A DNA stretch of 38,282 nt from Methylophilaceae bacterium (GCA_029244935.1 JAQWQF010000023.1:1-38282), one strand, 5' to 3'. Positions 1 to 9,059 are shown, counted from the first letter of the stretch. Notes: a model not told the origin generated them from the letters alone. Numbers and translations are program-made.

Positions 1-516
1 GGCACCGGTTATTAAAACATCTTCACCCACCATATTAAAAGATAAGGCTGTATGTACCGCATTGCCATAGGGATCAAATACCGACAATAGATCAGTTGAT
101 ATCTCTCTACTTGGCTTAAAAACTACTTTTGATGGAACTGAAATATACTCGGCAAAAGCGCCTGTCCTGTTTACTCCAACTCCAATTGTATGAGGGCATA
201 AATGAGGCTTTCCTGCTAGACAATTTCTACAACGCCCACAAGTGATATGTCCCTCTCCTGAGACAATATCGCCAACTTCAAGGTCTGTTACATTGGAACC
301 AAGTTTTACGATTTCTCCAGCATACTCATGACCTGTAGTCATAGGAACAGGGATAGTTTTTTTTGCCCAATCGTCCCAATTATAAATATGTACGTCTGTG
401 CCACATATAGCCGTTTTGTGTATTTTAATTAATACATCATTATTACCAACTTCAGGCTCAGGTACGTCTTCTAACCAAATGCCCTCTTTGGCATGGCTTT
501 TAACTAAAGCTTTCAT
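1..516 (-). CDS. tdh: L-threonine 3-dehydrogenase, N-terminal part (runs off the left edge)
   Basis: This oxidises L-threonine to 2-amino-3-ketobutyrate with NAD+ in the cytoplasm, the first step of threonine breakdown to glycine and acetyl-CoA. The first 172 residues are present, starting at the ATG whose complement is 514-516. The reverse-strand translation shows the zinc-dependent medium-chain dehydrogenase pattern: the catalytic zinc Cys in TAICGTD (about residue 38), the GHEY motif (about 63-66), and the structural zinc cluster [15 protein letters not shown] (about 93-107). The protein would normally be about 340 residues, so roughly half is missing beyond position 1. It is divergently oriented from the polysaccharide genes and is best read as a conserved chromosomal flank, not part of the sugar pathway. 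Confidence 0.93.
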   Translation of the reverse strand, partial: MKALVKSHAKEGIWLEDVPEPEVGNNDVLIKIHKTAICGTDVHIYNWDDWAKKTIPVPMTTGHEYAGEIVKLGSNVTDLEVGDIVSGEGHITCGRCRNCLAGKPHLCPHTIGVGVNRTGAFAEYISVPSKVVFKPSREISTDLLSVFDPYGNAVHTALSFNMVGEDVLITGA

Positions 517-729
517 TAAATTCCATTATATTAAAGTAAGTCCTTAATTATAATTCAAATATCATTCAAACAAGACAATTATTGCGAATGATTGTTCAAG
601 ATTTTTATAGTAAATAAAAAGCTAGAAATAATAAAAAAATCGGTATAAAGTAGAAGTGCAATTGAAAAAATATATGGTCAAGTAAAAAGAGCTTTTATGT
701 AATTTTTAATCAATTTTCGGAGGTATTTT

Positions 730-873
730 ATGGATATAAAGCAGTTGAAAAGTAGACATAAAGAGTTAGATGAAATCATCGAATTAAGCTTCAAGAATTA
801 TGTACCTGACCTTAAGATAAGAAAATTTAAAAAAGAAAAGCTTAGAATAAAAGAGCAACTAGAAAAAAGTTAG
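730..873 (+). CDS. DUF465 / YdcH-like small protein
   Basis: A 47-residue, highly charged protein with a strong Shine-Dalgarno sequence (GGAGG at 719-723) just upstream of the ATG. The pattern, a short helix containing LKSRHKELDEII, a spacer, then a helix ending LKIRKFKKEKLRIKEQLEK, fits the DUF465/YdcH family of two-helix coiled-coil proteins common in Proteobacteria. Its function is not established. It sits alone between the divergent tdh (213 bp away) and ugd (180 bp away), so it probably has its own promoter. I could not assign one with confidence in the AT-rich 517-729 spacer. It looks like a chromosomal flank gene, not a sugar enzyme. Confidence 0.75.
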   Translation: MDIKQLKSRHKELDEIIELSFKNYVPDLKIRKFKKEKLRIKEQLEKS

Positions 874-881
874 TTCATTAT

Positions 882-911
882 ATAGATCGAATAAAAATAG
901 ATCGAATAAAA
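882..911 (+). repeat. 15-bp direct tandem repeat, two perfect copies
   Basis: The unit ATAGATCGAATAAAA occurs at 882-896 and again at 897-911, followed by a broken third start (ATAGA, 912-916). It lies right after the DUF465 stop codon and before the hairpin at 934-977. The period is not a multiple of a helical turn. It may be slipped-strand duplication or a protein-binding site; nothing in the sequence decides between these. Confidence 0.8.
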
Positions 912-933
912 ATAGACTTAATCAGTTATTCTT

Positions 934-977
934 CAAACATAGAGTCCAATTTTTTGATAAATTAGATTCTATGTTTG
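934..977. terminator. Long hairpin between DUF465 and the sugar operon
   Basis: The arm 934-949 (CAAACATAGAGTCCAA) pairs with 962-977 (TTAGATTCTATGTTTG): fourteen Watson-Crick pairs, one G-T wobble and one C-A mismatch, around a 12-base loop. Its position after the DUF465 stop fits a transcription terminator. There is no strong T-run after the right arm, so it could instead be an attenuator, an RNA-stabilising hairpin or a protein-binding palindrome in the leader of the sugar operon. Confidence 0.5.
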
Positions 978-1053
978 TTCTCCAAACTATTAATTAGTTA
1001 TATCTAGTACAATCACATGTTGGTTAATTAAAACAAATTTTACTTAAGATTAT

Positions 1054-2229
1054 ATGAAAAAAAATAAAATAGTGGTTGTCGGGCTAGGTTATGTAGGCTT
1101 AAGTAACAGCATTTTATTAGCACTAAACAATTCTGTGACTGCGGTTGATATTAATATTGACAAAGTAAACCTTATAAATAAGGGGTTGTCACCTCTTAAA
1201 GATAAGGATATTGAAAATTATCTAAAAAATGAATCACTAGACATTCATGCAGAAATTCCTCATGTGGGCATTTATAAAGACTCAGATTTTGCTGTAATAG
1301 CAACATCAACAAACTATGATGAACAAACTCACTCATTTAATACTGATTCAGTTGAAAAAAGTATCGAAAATGCTATTGATGAAAATCCAAATATTATAAT
1401 CTTAATAAGGTCTACCGTACCTGTCGGATTCACTGATCAAATGATTGAAAAGCACCAAATGAACAATATTTATTTTGTCCCTGAATTTCTTAGAGAGGGG
1501 AGTGCATTACATGACAGCCTTTATCCATCACGAATTTTAATTGGAGGGTCTGGGAATAAATTTAGGCTTATTGAATCAATACTTAAAGAAGGCACAAAGA
1601 AAAATGATATTGATTTACTAACGATGAATGCTGCTGAAGCTGAATCATCTAAACTTTTTTCAAATACCTATTTGGCAATGCGGGTTGCATTCTTTAATGA
1701 GTTGGACTCATTTGCTCAAACAAAAAACTTAAAAACAAAAAATATTATAAATTCACTAAGTCTCGATCCAAGAATTGGTTCTGGATATAACAATCCATCT
1801 TTTGGATATGGCGGTTACTGCCTCCCGAAAGACACTAAACAATTATTGGCAAATTATAAAAATATCCCTCAAAAACTGATGGAAGCAACTATTGAATCTA
1901 ATGGCTTAAGAAAAAAATTTATTGCTGATGAAGTAGTTAAAATGAAGCCAAAAGTTGTTGGTATATACCGTCTAGTGATGAAAGAGGGTTCAGATAATTT
2001 TAGGGAGTCAAGCATACAAGAGGTTATAAAAGTTATTGCTTCGGAGGGAATAAAAGTAATAATTTATGAGCCATTAGTGAATAATGAAAGCTTTGATGAA
2101 TTTGAGATATTGAATGATTTCAAATCATTTTCAAAACAATCTGAAATTATTTTAGCAAATAGAATTAATGAGGAGCTAAGCTCTCTTTCCCATAAAGTTT
2201 TTACAAGGGATATTTTTAACGTAGACTAA
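1054..2229 (+). CDS. ugd: UDP-glucose 6-dehydrogenase
   Basis: Oxidises UDP-glucose twice with NAD+ to UDP-glucuronic acid, a cytoplasmic precursor for acidic polysaccharides. The 391 residues match the short bacterial Ugd form (about 388). Visible are the NAD-binding VVGLGYVGL (residues 8-16), Lys200 and Asn204 in the central domain (KLFSNTYLA), and the catalytic Cys256 in GYGGYCLPKD with Asp260. It belongs to the UDP-Glc branch and not the TviB branch, since it has GGYCLPKD and not GGHCIGVDP. It is the first gene of the + strand sugar run, nine bases before the gmhA-like gene. Ugd commonly sits at one edge of such loci. The donor could feed one of the glycosyltransferases in the locus or serve elsewhere in the cell. 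Confidence 0.93.
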   Translation: MKKNKIVVVGLGYVGLSNSILLALNNSVTAVDINIDKVNLINKGLSPLKDKDIENYLKNESLDIHAEIPHVGIYKDSDFAVIATSTNYDEQTHSFNTDSVEKSIENAIDENPNIIILIRSTVPVGFTDQMIEKHQMNNIYFVPEFLREGSALHDSLYPSRILIGGSGNKFRLIESILKEGTKKNDIDLLTMNAAEAESSKLFSNTYLAMRVAFFNELDSFAQTKNLKTKNIINSLSLDPRIGSGYNNPSFGYGGYCLPKDTKQLLANYKNIPQKLMEATIESNGLRKKFIADEVVKMKPKVVGIYRLVMKEGSDNFRESSIQEVIKVIASEGIKVIIYEPLVNNESFDEFEILNDFKSFSKQSEIILANRINEELSSLSHKVFTRDIFNVD

Positions 2230-2237
2230 TTTAATAT

Positions 2238-2810
2238 ATGAAAAAACTAATTAAAAAGCATTTTCAAGAGCATAGAGTTGTTCTTGATTCAATTAATAAT
2301 TTGGATGATTCAATTGAAAAAGCTGCTGATTTATTAATTCAATGTTTAAAAAACCATGGAACTATATTTTGGTGTGGTAATGGAGGAAGTGCATCTGACA
2401 GCCAACATTTAGCTGGTGAACTTGTGGGTCGGTTTGTAAAAGAGAGAAGGCCGCTAAAATCAATTGCTTTAACTGCAGATTCTGCGGTAATGACTTGTAT
2501 CGTTAATGATTACGGATACGATTATATTTTTTCAAGACAGGTTGAGGCTTTAGGGGCAGAAGGGGATCTTTTAGTTGGTATTTCAACCTCCGGTAATAGT
2601 AAAAATGTTTTGAATGCAATCGAAGTTGCAAATCATAAAAAGATGATAACAGTTGGTTTGCTAGGTAAGGAAGGGGGAGTGGCAGCAAATATTGTTGAGC
2701 ACTCTATTATTGTTGATTCAAAATCTACCGCTCGAGTTCAAGAGATGCATATACTTATTGGACATATTTTATGTGATCTAATTGAAGAGGGTTTGGATTT
2801 GAAAGAATAA
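2238..2810 (+). CDS. gmhA: Phosphoheptose (sedoheptulose 7-phosphate) isomerase
   Basis: Predicted to convert D-sedoheptulose 7-phosphate to D-glycero-D-manno-heptose 7-phosphate, the first step towards activated heptoses. The 190-residue length matches GmhA (about 192). It carries the SIS-domain phosphosugar motifs CGNGGSASDSQH (about 46-57), GELVGRF with the candidate catalytic Glu, STSGNS (about 116-121) and the C-terminal EMHILIGH with the candidate catalytic His. No kinase, phosphatase (GmhB-type) or nucleotidyltransferase (HddC/HldE-type) for the same path is in the window. The product must therefore be processed by housekeeping genes elsewhere, or this isomerase acts on another phosphosugar. 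It is followed by a 70-bp AT-rich gap. Confidence 0.88.
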   Translation: MKKLIKKHFQEHRVVLDSINNLDDSIEKAADLLIQCLKNHGTIFWCGNGGSASDSQHLAGELVGRFVKERRPLKSIALTADSAVMTCIVNDYGYDYIFSRQVEALGAEGDLLVGISTSGNSKNVLNAIEVANHKKMITVGLLGKEGGVAANIVEHSIIVDSKSTARVQEMHILIGHILCDLIEEGLDLKE

Positions 2811-2880
2811 TAATTTTAAGAAAAAAATTATTCAATTAATACTTTTAATTAACAAATAAGTCTATAAATAAAACTTTAAT

Positions 2881-4149
2881 ATGTGCAATAAAAAAATAGC
2901 AATAGTGGGCTTAGGGTATGTAGGCTTGCCCCTTGCAGTCGAATTTGGAAAAGTTCGCGAAATTACTGGTTTTGATATTAATAAGTTTAGAGTAGATGAA
3001 CTTAAAAGAAATATTGACTCAACATTTGAAACTACTTCAAAAGAGTTAAAGGATGCAATTTATCTAAGTTATACGAATAATTTAGAAGGCATCAAGGATT
3101 GCAATATTTTTATCGTTACCGTCCCAACCCCAATTGATAAAAACAGAAAACCTGACTTAACACCTTTAAAAAATGCAAGTGAGTCAATAGGCTCAATTCT
3201 TAAAAAGGGAGATATTGTTATCTATGAATCGACAGTATACCCAGGTGCCACTGAAGAAGTATGTGTCCCAATTCTAGAGAATTGGTCAAGACTGGTATAT
3301 AACACAGATTTTTATTGTGGCTATTCCCCTGAGAGAATCAATCCAGGAGATAAAGAACATCGCTTGACAGACATTAAAAAGGTAACATCAGGGTCAACTC
3401 CAGAAATTGCTGAAGAAGTTGATAAATTATACCAGGAGATAATTTCAGTAGGGACACATAAAGTCAGTAGTATAAAAGTTGCCGAAGCTGCCAAAGTTAT
3501 TGAAAATACGCAAAGGGATGTAAATATTGCTCTTATTAATGAATTTGCTCTTTTATTTAATAAACTTAATATTGATACAGAATCTGTTCTAGAGGCTGCA
3601 GCTACAAAATGGAATTTTCTTCCTTTTAGGCCTGGACTGGTAGGGGGGCACTGTATAGGAGTTGATCCTTACTATTTAACATATAAGGCTCTAGAGGTTG
3701 GTTACAATCCTGAGATGATACTTGCAGGTAGGAGATTGAACAACAGTATAGGGCCATATGTGGCTGATCAAGTATCAAAACTAATGGTTAAAAAGGGCAT
3801 TGCAGTTGAAAATGCAAACGTATTAATTATGGGTTTAACTTTCAAAGAAAATTGTCCTGATCTACGTAATACAAGAGTGGTAGATTTAGTTGAAAAGTTT
3901 ACAGGATTTAACTGTAAAGTAGACATTTATGATCCGTGGGTTGATAAAAAAGAAGCTGAACTCGAGTATGGTATTAGTCCAATTGATCAACCTGAAGAAA
4001 ATAAATATGATGCGATAATTTTAGCAGTTGCACATAATGAATTTAAATTGTTGACATTAGAGAAAATAAAAGCTTTTGGTAAAGATAACCACGTACTTTA
4101 TGATGTCAAGTATATCTTAGATTCTAACCAAGTAGATGGGAGGCTATAA
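2881..4149 (+). CDS. tviB: UDP-N-acetylhexosamine 6-dehydrogenase (TviB/WbpO family)
   Basis: Oxidises C-6 of UDP-GlcNAc or UDP-GalNAc to the uronic acid with NAD+. The 422 residues fit the Vi-antigen TviB/VipA and WbpO family. Motifs are the Rossmann [10 protein letters not shown] (8-17), Lys205 and Asn209 ([12 protein letters not shown]) and the catalytic Cys258 in [12 protein letters not shown]. That last motif distinguishes it from Ugd at 1054. The stop codon abuts the ATG of the TviC-like epimerase at 4150, so the two are translationally coupled. This is the same enzyme pair that makes UDP-GalNAcA in Vi antigen and in P. aeruginosa O6. Whether dehydrogenation or epimerisation comes first cannot be told from sequence. 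Confidence 0.92.
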   Translation: MCNKKIAIVGLGYVGLPLAVEFGKVREITGFDINKFRVDELKRNIDSTFETTSKELKDAIYLSYTNNLEGIKDCNIFIVTVPTPIDKNRKPDLTPLKNASESIGSILKKGDIVIYESTVYPGATEEVCVPILENWSRLVYNTDFYCGYSPERINPGDKEHRLTDIKKVTSGSTPEIAEEVDKLYQEIISVGTHKVSSIKVAEAAKVIENTQRDVNIALINEFALLFNKLNIDTESVLEAAATKWNFLPFRPGLVGGHCIGVDPYYLTYKALEVGYNPEMILAGRRLNNSIGPYVADQVSKLMVKKGIAVENANVLIMGLTFKENCPDLRNTRVVDLVEKFTGFNCKVDIYDPWVDKKEAELEYGISPIDQPEENKYDAIILAVAHNEFKLLTLEKIKAFGKDNHVLYDVKYILDSNQVDGRL

Positions 4150-5187
4150 ATGTCCAGGTTCGAAAAATTGCAAGATTATTTAAAAAATAACCAAAGTACT
4201 TGGTTAGTGACAGGCGTAGCTGGTTTTATTGGTTCTAATTTACTTGAGAAGTTATTAATTCTTAATCAAAAGGTAGTAGGCTTAGATAACTTTGATACTG
4301 GTTATCAACATAATATTGATCAAGCAATCCAAGATGCTAAAAATTTCTCTGGAAAGGAGTTAGGCGGTAACTTTAAATTTATAGATGGAGATATAAGAGA
4401 GTTAAAGAGTTGTCAACAAGCTTGCAAAAGTGTTGATTATGTTTTGCATCAAGCGGCATTAGGTTCGGTTCCAAGGTCAATAGAAGATCCTATTAAAACT
4501 AACAGAGCAAATATCGATGGGTTTTTAAATATGTTGGTTGCTAGTAAAGATGCAAATGTAAAGAGATTTGTCTATGCCGCATCAAGCTCCACTTACGGTG
4601 ATCATCCAGATCTTCCAAAAGTAGAGAATAAGATTGGTAACCCCTTGAGTCCCTATGCTGTGACAAAAGCCGTTAACGAGCTTTATGCAAGTGTTTTTGC
4701 AAAAGCTTATGGATTTAAATCTATAGGTTTAAGATATTTCAATATCTTTGGTAAAAGGCAAGATCCTAATGGCGCATATGCTGCAGTGATACCTAAATGG
4801 GTATCAGCTATTTTAAACAATGAAGATGTATATATTTATGGTGATGGAGAAACTAGCAGAGATTATTGTTATATTGCTAATACAGTTCAAATGAATCTTT
4901 TAGCAGCAACTACTGTTAATGACCAGGCTACTGATAAAATTTATAATGTAGCTCTTAATGATAGAACGAGCCTAAACACACTTTATAAAATGATTGAAGA
5001 AAGACTCATTCAAAGAAAACATGATTTAAAAAATAAAGTGCCGCTTTATAGAGACTTTAGAGCTGGGGATGTAAGACATTCTCAAGCCAATATTGAAAAG
5101 GCGAAAAGCCTTCTTGACTATCAGCCCAGCCATAAAGTGTCAAAAGGTATGGATGAAACTATAGATTGGTACATTAATAATTTATAA
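4150..5187 (+). CDS. tviC: UDP-N-acetylglucosamine(uronate) C4-epimerase (TviC/WbpP family)
   Basis: Interconverts the gluco and galacto forms of UDP-GlcNAc or UDP-GlcNAcA, giving the GalNAcA donor together with the upstream dehydrogenase. It is an extended SDR of 345 residues: [13 protein letters not shown]-binding motif (21-30), Ser residues in ASSSTYG (144-150), and the catalytic Tyr169 and Lys173 in SPYAVTK. The leader before the Rossmann fold and the segment [19 protein letters not shown] are typical of WbpP, TviC and Gne2 proteins, not of plain GalE. There is no intergenic space to the dehydrogenase, and 51 bp separate it from neuB. Confidence 0.9.
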   Translation: MSRFEKLQDYLKNNQSTWLVTGVAGFIGSNLLEKLLILNQKVVGLDNFDTGYQHNIDQAIQDAKNFSGKELGGNFKFIDGDIRELKSCQQACKSVDYVLHQAALGSVPRSIEDPIKTNRANIDGFLNMLVASKDANVKRFVYAASSSTYGDHPDLPKVENKIGNPLSPYAVTKAVNELYASVFAKAYGFKSIGLRYFNIFGKRQDPNGAYAAVIPKWVSAILNNEDVYIYGDGETSRDYCYIANTVQMNLLAATTVNDQATDKIYNVALNDRTSLNTLYKMIEERLIQRKHDLKNKVPLYRDFRAGDVRHSQANIEKAKSLLDYQPSHKVSKGMDETIDWYINNL

Positions 5188-5238
5188 ATTTAATAAAAAA
5201 TGGAATAGGCTTAATTCTGAGATACTAATAGGAGAAAT

Positions 5239-6267
5239 ATGTTTAAGCGTAATGAGTTAAAAAGCAATTCATTTTTAATTGCTGAAGTAGGACAAAATCA
5301 TCAAGGTGACTTAGATTTAGCAATTCAATATATAAGAGAGTTTGCTAGTACTGGTGCTGATGCAATAAAGTTCCAAACAAGGAATAACAAATACTTGTTT
5401 TCAGATTGTGCATACAATAAAAGCTACAATAGTGAGAATGCTTTTTCAGATGTATATGGCCAACACAGAGAAAAACTAGAATTGGATATTTCATGGCTAC
5501 CTATTTTAAAAAAAGAATGCCAAGATAATGGCCTTAAATTTATGTCTACTCCATTTGACGAGCCAAGCCTTGAGGTTCTGGATGAAGTAGGAGTTGATCT
5601 TTATAAAATAGCATCATTTGATGTAGGTAACTTACCTTTCATAAATAGAGTTGCAAAAAAAGGCAAGCCCGTTGTGTTAAGTATTGGCGGTGGAAAGATT
5701 GATCAGATTAGAGAAAGTGTTGCAGTTTTAAATAAGCATGTGGATGAAATTGCAATTTTGCATTGTGTATCGGAATACCCATGTACTCATGATCGTCTCG
5801 GACTTAACAATATAGAAGTTTTAGCAGAAGAATTTCCTAATTGTACTATTGGATTATCTGATCACTTTAGTGGTATTGAAAGTGGGCCAGTTGCATATAT
5901 GAAGGGAGCAAGAGTTTTTGAAAAACACGTTACAATCAACCGTGCATGGAAGGGGACTGATCATAGTTTTGCTTTGACTCGTCATGGGTTTAGAAATTTT
6001 GTAAGAGACATTCGTCGCGTTCCTGAAATGATGCCTCCTAAGTCAACAATCGATTTAGGGAAAGAGTCAGTTTTCCTAAAACTTGGAAAATCTATTGTTG
6101 CAGGTTGTGATCTTAAGCATGGCGATGAATTAACTCTTAATAATTTATCTGGTAAAATTTTTGGTGAGCAATTCATTCCTGTAAGGGAATCCAATGAAAT
6201 TATTGGAAAAACTCTCAATAAAGATATCAAAAAAGGTGAGCTTATTAAGAGAAAGGATCTTACTTGA
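5239..6267 (+). CDS. neuB: NeuB-family nonulosonic acid synthase with SAF domain
   Basis: Condenses phosphoenolpyruvate with a six-carbon sugar (ManNAc-type or mannose 6-phosphate-type) to give a nine-carbon 2-keto-3-deoxy acid. Domains are a TIM barrel (about 10-270) with IAEVGQNHQGD (14-24), STPFD, YKIAS, LHCVSEYP, GLSDHFSGI and EKHVT, then a C-terminal SAF (antifreeze-like) domain (about 282-342), as in NeuB, LegI and PseI. An AGGAG precedes the ATG. The HAD phosphatase starts inside its stop codon (TTGA). No NeuC-, LegG- or PseG-type sugar-releasing enzyme is nearby, so the substrate may be a phosphosugar whose product is dephosphorylated by the next gene. The exact acid (Neu, Kdn, Leg, Pse or other) cannot be read directly. 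Confidence 0.88.
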   Translation: MFKRNELKSNSFLIAEVGQNHQGDLDLAIQYIREFASTGADAIKFQTRNNKYLFSDCAYNKSYNSENAFSDVYGQHREKLELDISWLPILKKECQDNGLKFMSTPFDEPSLEVLDEVGVDLYKIASFDVGNLPFINRVAKKGKPVVLSIGGGKIDQIRESVAVLNKHVDEIAILHCVSEYPCTHDRLGLNNIEVLAEEFPNCTIGLSDHFSGIESGPVAYMKGARVFEKHVTINRAWKGTDHSFALTRHGFRNFVRDIRRVPEMMPPKSTIDLGKESVFLKLGKSIVAGCDLKHGDELTLNNLSGKIFGEQFIPVRESNEIIGKTLNKDIKKGELIKRKDLT

Positions 6268-6767
6268 CAGTGACTCCGGATTTATTAAAAAGATTTTCCT
6301 CTATTAAGTTTATAGCTTTTGATTTCGATGGAGTTTTTACAGATAATTTAGTTCATACGACTGAAGCAGGAGAGGAGTTCGTTACATGTTGGAGAAGTGA
6401 TGGTCTTGGTTTGTCAAAATTAAAAAAACTTGGGATACCAGTATGGGTGATTTCAACTGAAAAAAATCCGGTAGTCTCTATGCGCTGTAATAAGCTTGAA
6501 ATAGAATGCCTACAAAGCTGTAATGATAAATTATCAGCACTAATTAAATTATTAGAACAAAGTAATTGTAATATTAAAGATGCTGCGTTTGTCGGTAATG
6601 ATATTAATGATAGTGAATGCTTGAAAAAAGTTGGTCTACCAATCGTTGTAGCAGATTCACATGAAGATATTAAACATTTGGCATTGTATGAAACAAAAAA
6701 AAATGGTGGTAAAGGTGCAGTTCGAGAGATTTGTGATTTGATTGTAGAGTGCCATTTATCATCTTAG
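6264..6767 (+). CDS. KdsC-like HAD phosphatase (ulosonate-phosphate phosphatase)
   Basis: A 167-residue HAD hydrolase of the small, cap-less KdsC type. Motif I is AFDFDGVFTDN with nucleophile Asp20 and acid-base Asp22; motif III/IV is VGNDIND (110-116). Family members release phosphate from KDO 8-phosphate or from nonulosonate 9-phosphates. The start is TTG at 6264, overlapping the neuB stop by four bases with an AGGA-type site just upstream; a GTG at 6270 is the alternative. The tight coupling to neuB suggests it dephosphorylates the NeuB product, as in the Bacteroides Kdn pathway. It could instead be a duplicate KDO phosphatase, but no KDO synthase lies here. Confidence 0.82.
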   Translation: MTVTPDLLKRFSSIKFIAFDFDGVFTDNLVHTTEAGEEFVTCWRSDGLGLSKLKKLGIPVWVISTEKNPVVSMRCNKLEIECLQSCNDKLSALIKLLEQSNCNIKDAAFVGNDINDSECLKKVGLPIVVADSHEDIKHLALYETKKNGGKGAVREICDLIVECHLSS

Positions 6768-6777
6768 GAGAGAATAA

Positions 6778-7206
6778 ATGAAGAAAATACCAGTACCAAT
6801 TTTTCCAAAGGCAGAGTCTGTAGGCCCCAGAGCTTGGGGAGAGGAAAGTTTGTTAGTTCTTTCTAGTGGCCAATATACAATGAAAAAATTGTCTATTAAG
6901 GCTGGTAGAAAGGGTGGATTGCAATACCATAGGCTCAAAGATGAATCTAGTTACATCATTTCAGGGGAGATGATATTGAGATATGATGATGGAACTGGAA
7001 AATTAATAGAAAAAAAGGTCGGAGCAGGAGATTGGTTTCGTTTTCCACCTGGATGCATTCATCAGGAAGAGGCAATTACCGATGTTGAAAGAATTGAAGT
7101 TTCTTCACCACATTTTAATGACAGGGTTAGGGTTGAAAAAAATTATGGACTATCTGATAGTGATGGCCTAAAGACAACAACACCTGAAGAAATTGAATTT
7201 AAATAA
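6778..7206 (+). CDS. Cupin-domain protein of the nonulosonate cassette
   Basis: A 142-residue single-domain cupin preceded by AGGAG. The barrel shows GRKGGLQYHRLKDESSYI with a likely metal His, an Asp/Glu pair and a RYDDGTG turn. A second motif, WFRFPPGCIHQEEAI, contains another His. The C-terminal SSPHFNDRVRVE segment recalls cupins found beside neuB-type genes in other bacteria. Its reaction is not established. By analogy with cupin-type phosphomannose isomerases it could supply a hexose phosphate to NeuB, but it could equally be an epimerase or a non-catalytic sugar-binding protein. It lies 10 bp after the HAD phosphatase and 14 bp before a GT2 gene. Confidence 0.75.
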   Translation: MKKIPVPIFPKAESVGPRAWGEESLLVLSSGQYTMKKLSIKAGRKGGLQYHRLKDESSYIISGEMILRYDDGTGKLIEKKVGAGDWFRFPPGCIHQEEAITDVERIEVSSPHFNDRVRVEKNYGLSDSDGLKTTTPEEIEFK

Positions 7207-7220
7207 AATTTTATATTGGA

Positions 7221-8150
7221 ATGATGAATCAAAATAGTCCTTTAGTTACATTGGGAATGCCTATTTATAATGGGGCGCTTTGGCTTAATCAAGCAATTAA
7301 GACATTAGTAGCACAGGATTATCCAAATACGCAAATTTTATTAATTGATGATTGCTCTTCTGATGATAGTTGGAATATTTGTCAAGAATATTCAAAAGAG
7401 CATGCCAATATTACAATTGAGAGAAACAATAAAAATATTGGGGCAATAGCTAATTTTAAAAAAGTTCTAAGTAAAGCGGAAGGAAAATATTTTGTATGGT
7501 GTTCTCAGGATGATTACTGGGAAAAAGATTTTACTTCGCTATTAGTCCCAAGACTGGAAGGTGATTCTGACTCAGTAATTGCGATGGGACGAACTGTGAT
7601 TCATTCAGATGATAAACAACCTTATGAAGTGACGATCTTACCAAAGAGTAACTCTAATTTTAATAGCTATTTTAGCCAAGCATTTTGGCTTATGTATCCA
7701 TTCTATAAGAAGCAATTTATAAAGAATAATCTATTTCTTCATGGCCTAATAAATACTCAGATTTTAAAAGATGCAAATGATTCATTTCCTGGGGACATGT
7801 TAGTTGATAGACATTTTTTGATTCAATTGGCATTATCAGGAAAATTTTTATTTGTTGATCAAATTCTTTATCATCGACGTGTTCATAAAGATAATTCAAG
7901 ACGAGTTCATGACTTAATCAGTAAAAATCAATCTCACTGGTATTACCCTCTTAAAGGGGTATTTCAAATGATTTACTCAGTTTTCTATTTGAAAACTATT
8001 CCAAAGTACAAGAAGCTATACATTATTCCCCTTTCTGCTGTCTGTATTTATGTTTGGCTAATTTCTTCTTTTAAAATAACTTTGGAAAGACTGCTTCCAA
8101 AAAAAGTATATGGTTGTTTGAAGAATTTTAATAATAAATATTTTGGTTAG
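7221..8150 (+). CDS. GT2 family glycosyltransferase
   Basis: An inverting GT-A glycosyltransferase that would add one sugar to the lipid-linked repeat unit at the inner face of the cytoplasmic membrane. The N-terminal half has the family pattern VTLGMPIYNGALWL (about 9-22), LLIDDCSSDDSW with the nucleotide-binding Asp pair, and the metal-binding QDDYW near residue 96. A hydrophobic stretch near the C-terminus (about 267-285) may be a membrane anchor. The start could be either of two adjacent ATGs (7221 or 7224). Donor and acceptor cannot be told. Its position directly after the neuB cassette and before rmlA gives no clear assignment. Confidence 0.85.
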   Translation: MMNQNSPLVTLGMPIYNGALWLNQAIKTLVAQDYPNTQILLIDDCSSDDSWNICQEYSKEHANITIERNNKNIGAIANFKKVLSKAEGKYFVWCSQDDYWEKDFTSLLVPRLEGDSDSVIAMGRTVIHSDDKQPYEVTILPKSNSNFNSYFSQAFWLMYPFYKKQFIKNNLFLHGLINTQILKDANDSFPGDMLVDRHFLIQLALSGKFLFVDQILYHRRVHKDNSRRVHDLISKNQSHWYYPLKGVFQMIYSVFYLKTIPKYKKLYIIPLSAVCIYVWLISSFKITLERLLPKKVYGCLKNFNNKYFG

Positions 8151-8165
8151 TAATAGGAGACGAAA

Positions 8166-9059
8166 GTGAAAGGAATCGTATTAGCTGGAGGAAGTGGAAC
8201 ACGTTTATATCCCCTTTCAATGGCTGTAAGCAAACAATTGCTTCCTATTTTTGATAAGCCGATGATTTACTATCCAATTTCTACGCTTATGTTAGCTGGA
8301 ATTAAGGATATATTAATCATAAGTTCACCACATGATTTGCCACTTTTAAGAAGACTATTGGGGAGTGGTGAGCAATTTGGTGTAACCTTTAGTTATGCTG
8401 AGCAACCATCCCCAGATGGTTTGGCGCAGGCTTTTATTATTGGAGAGGAGTTTATCGGAAGTGATTCGGTATGTTTGATTCTAGGGGATAATATCTTCTA
8501 TGGCCAAGGATTTAGCCGAACTCTTTTAAAAACTTCTGCTATCACAAAAGGCAGTACTATTTATGCATATCAGGTTCTTGATCCTAGGGAGTTTGGTGTT
8601 GTTGAAGTTGATAAAATTGGTAACCCTATTTCTATTGAGGAAAAGCCAAATAATCCGAAATCAAATTATGCAGTAACTGGCCTTTATTTTTATGATAACA
8701 ACGTAATAGATATTGCTAAATCAATTAAACCATCTCAACGAGGAGAATTGGAGATTACTTCATTAAATGATGTTTATTTACAAAGAGGTGAATTGAAAGT
8801 TGAAATAATGGGGCGTGGCTTTGCTTGGCTAGATACTGGGACGCACGAGTCAATCTTAGAGGCTTCTCAATTTGTGCATACTCTTGAAAAGAGACAAGGA
8901 TTTAAAATTGCCTGTCTTGAGGAAATTGCTTGGAGACAAAAATGGATTTCGACAGAACAATTGATTGCTCAGGCAAAAATCCTATCCAAAAATGAATATG
9001 GCCAATATTTAAGGCGTTTATCAAAAAATGATGAAAGTCTGTCAATAAATATATTATGA
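8166..9059 (+). CDS. rmlA: Glucose-1-phosphate thymidylyltransferase
   Basis: Makes dTDP-glucose from glucose 1-phosphate and dTTP, the entry step of all dTDP-deoxysugars. The 297 residues match RmlA (about 293). Motifs are the nucleotide-binding [13 protein letters not shown] (6-18), [19 protein letters not shown] and the dTTP-site segment [10 protein letters not shown]. The start is GTG at 8166 with AGGAG eight bases upstream. The stop overlaps the start of the FAD oxidoreductase (ATGA). The cluster has rmlA and rmlB but no recognisable rmlD, and rmlB lies 9 kb away. The genes in between therefore most likely divert dTDP-4-keto-6-deoxyglucose into an amino sugar and not into rhamnose. Confidence 0.95.
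   Translation: MKGIVLAGGSGTRLYPLSMAVSKQLLPIFDKPMIYYPISTLMLAGIKDILIISSPHDLPLLRRLLGSGEQFGVTFSYAEQPSPDGLAQAFIIGEEFIGSDSVCLILGDNIFYGQGFSRTLLKTSAITKGSTIYAYQVLDPREFGVVEVDKIGNPISIEEKPNNPKSNYAVTGLYFYDNNVIDIAKSIKPSQRGELEITSLNDVYLQRGELKVEIMGRGFAWLDTGTHESILEASQFVHTLEKRQGFKIACLEEIAWRQKWISTEQLIAQAKILSKNEYGQYLRRLSKNDESLSINIL

Noticed and set aside
874-1053. JUMPStart/ops element or clear sigma-70 promoter before ugd
   Set aside because: No GGCGGTAG core was found, and the best hexamers (TTGTTC at 975-980 with TTATAT at 998-1003) match the consensus poorly.
2503-2688. Minus-strand open frame of about 60 codons inside gmhA
   Set aside because: It lies wholly within a well-supported gene, has no recognisable motif and is one of many antisense frames (also within 5982-6230, 9301-9513, 13748-14008, 20705-20905, 36765-37085) that arise by chance.
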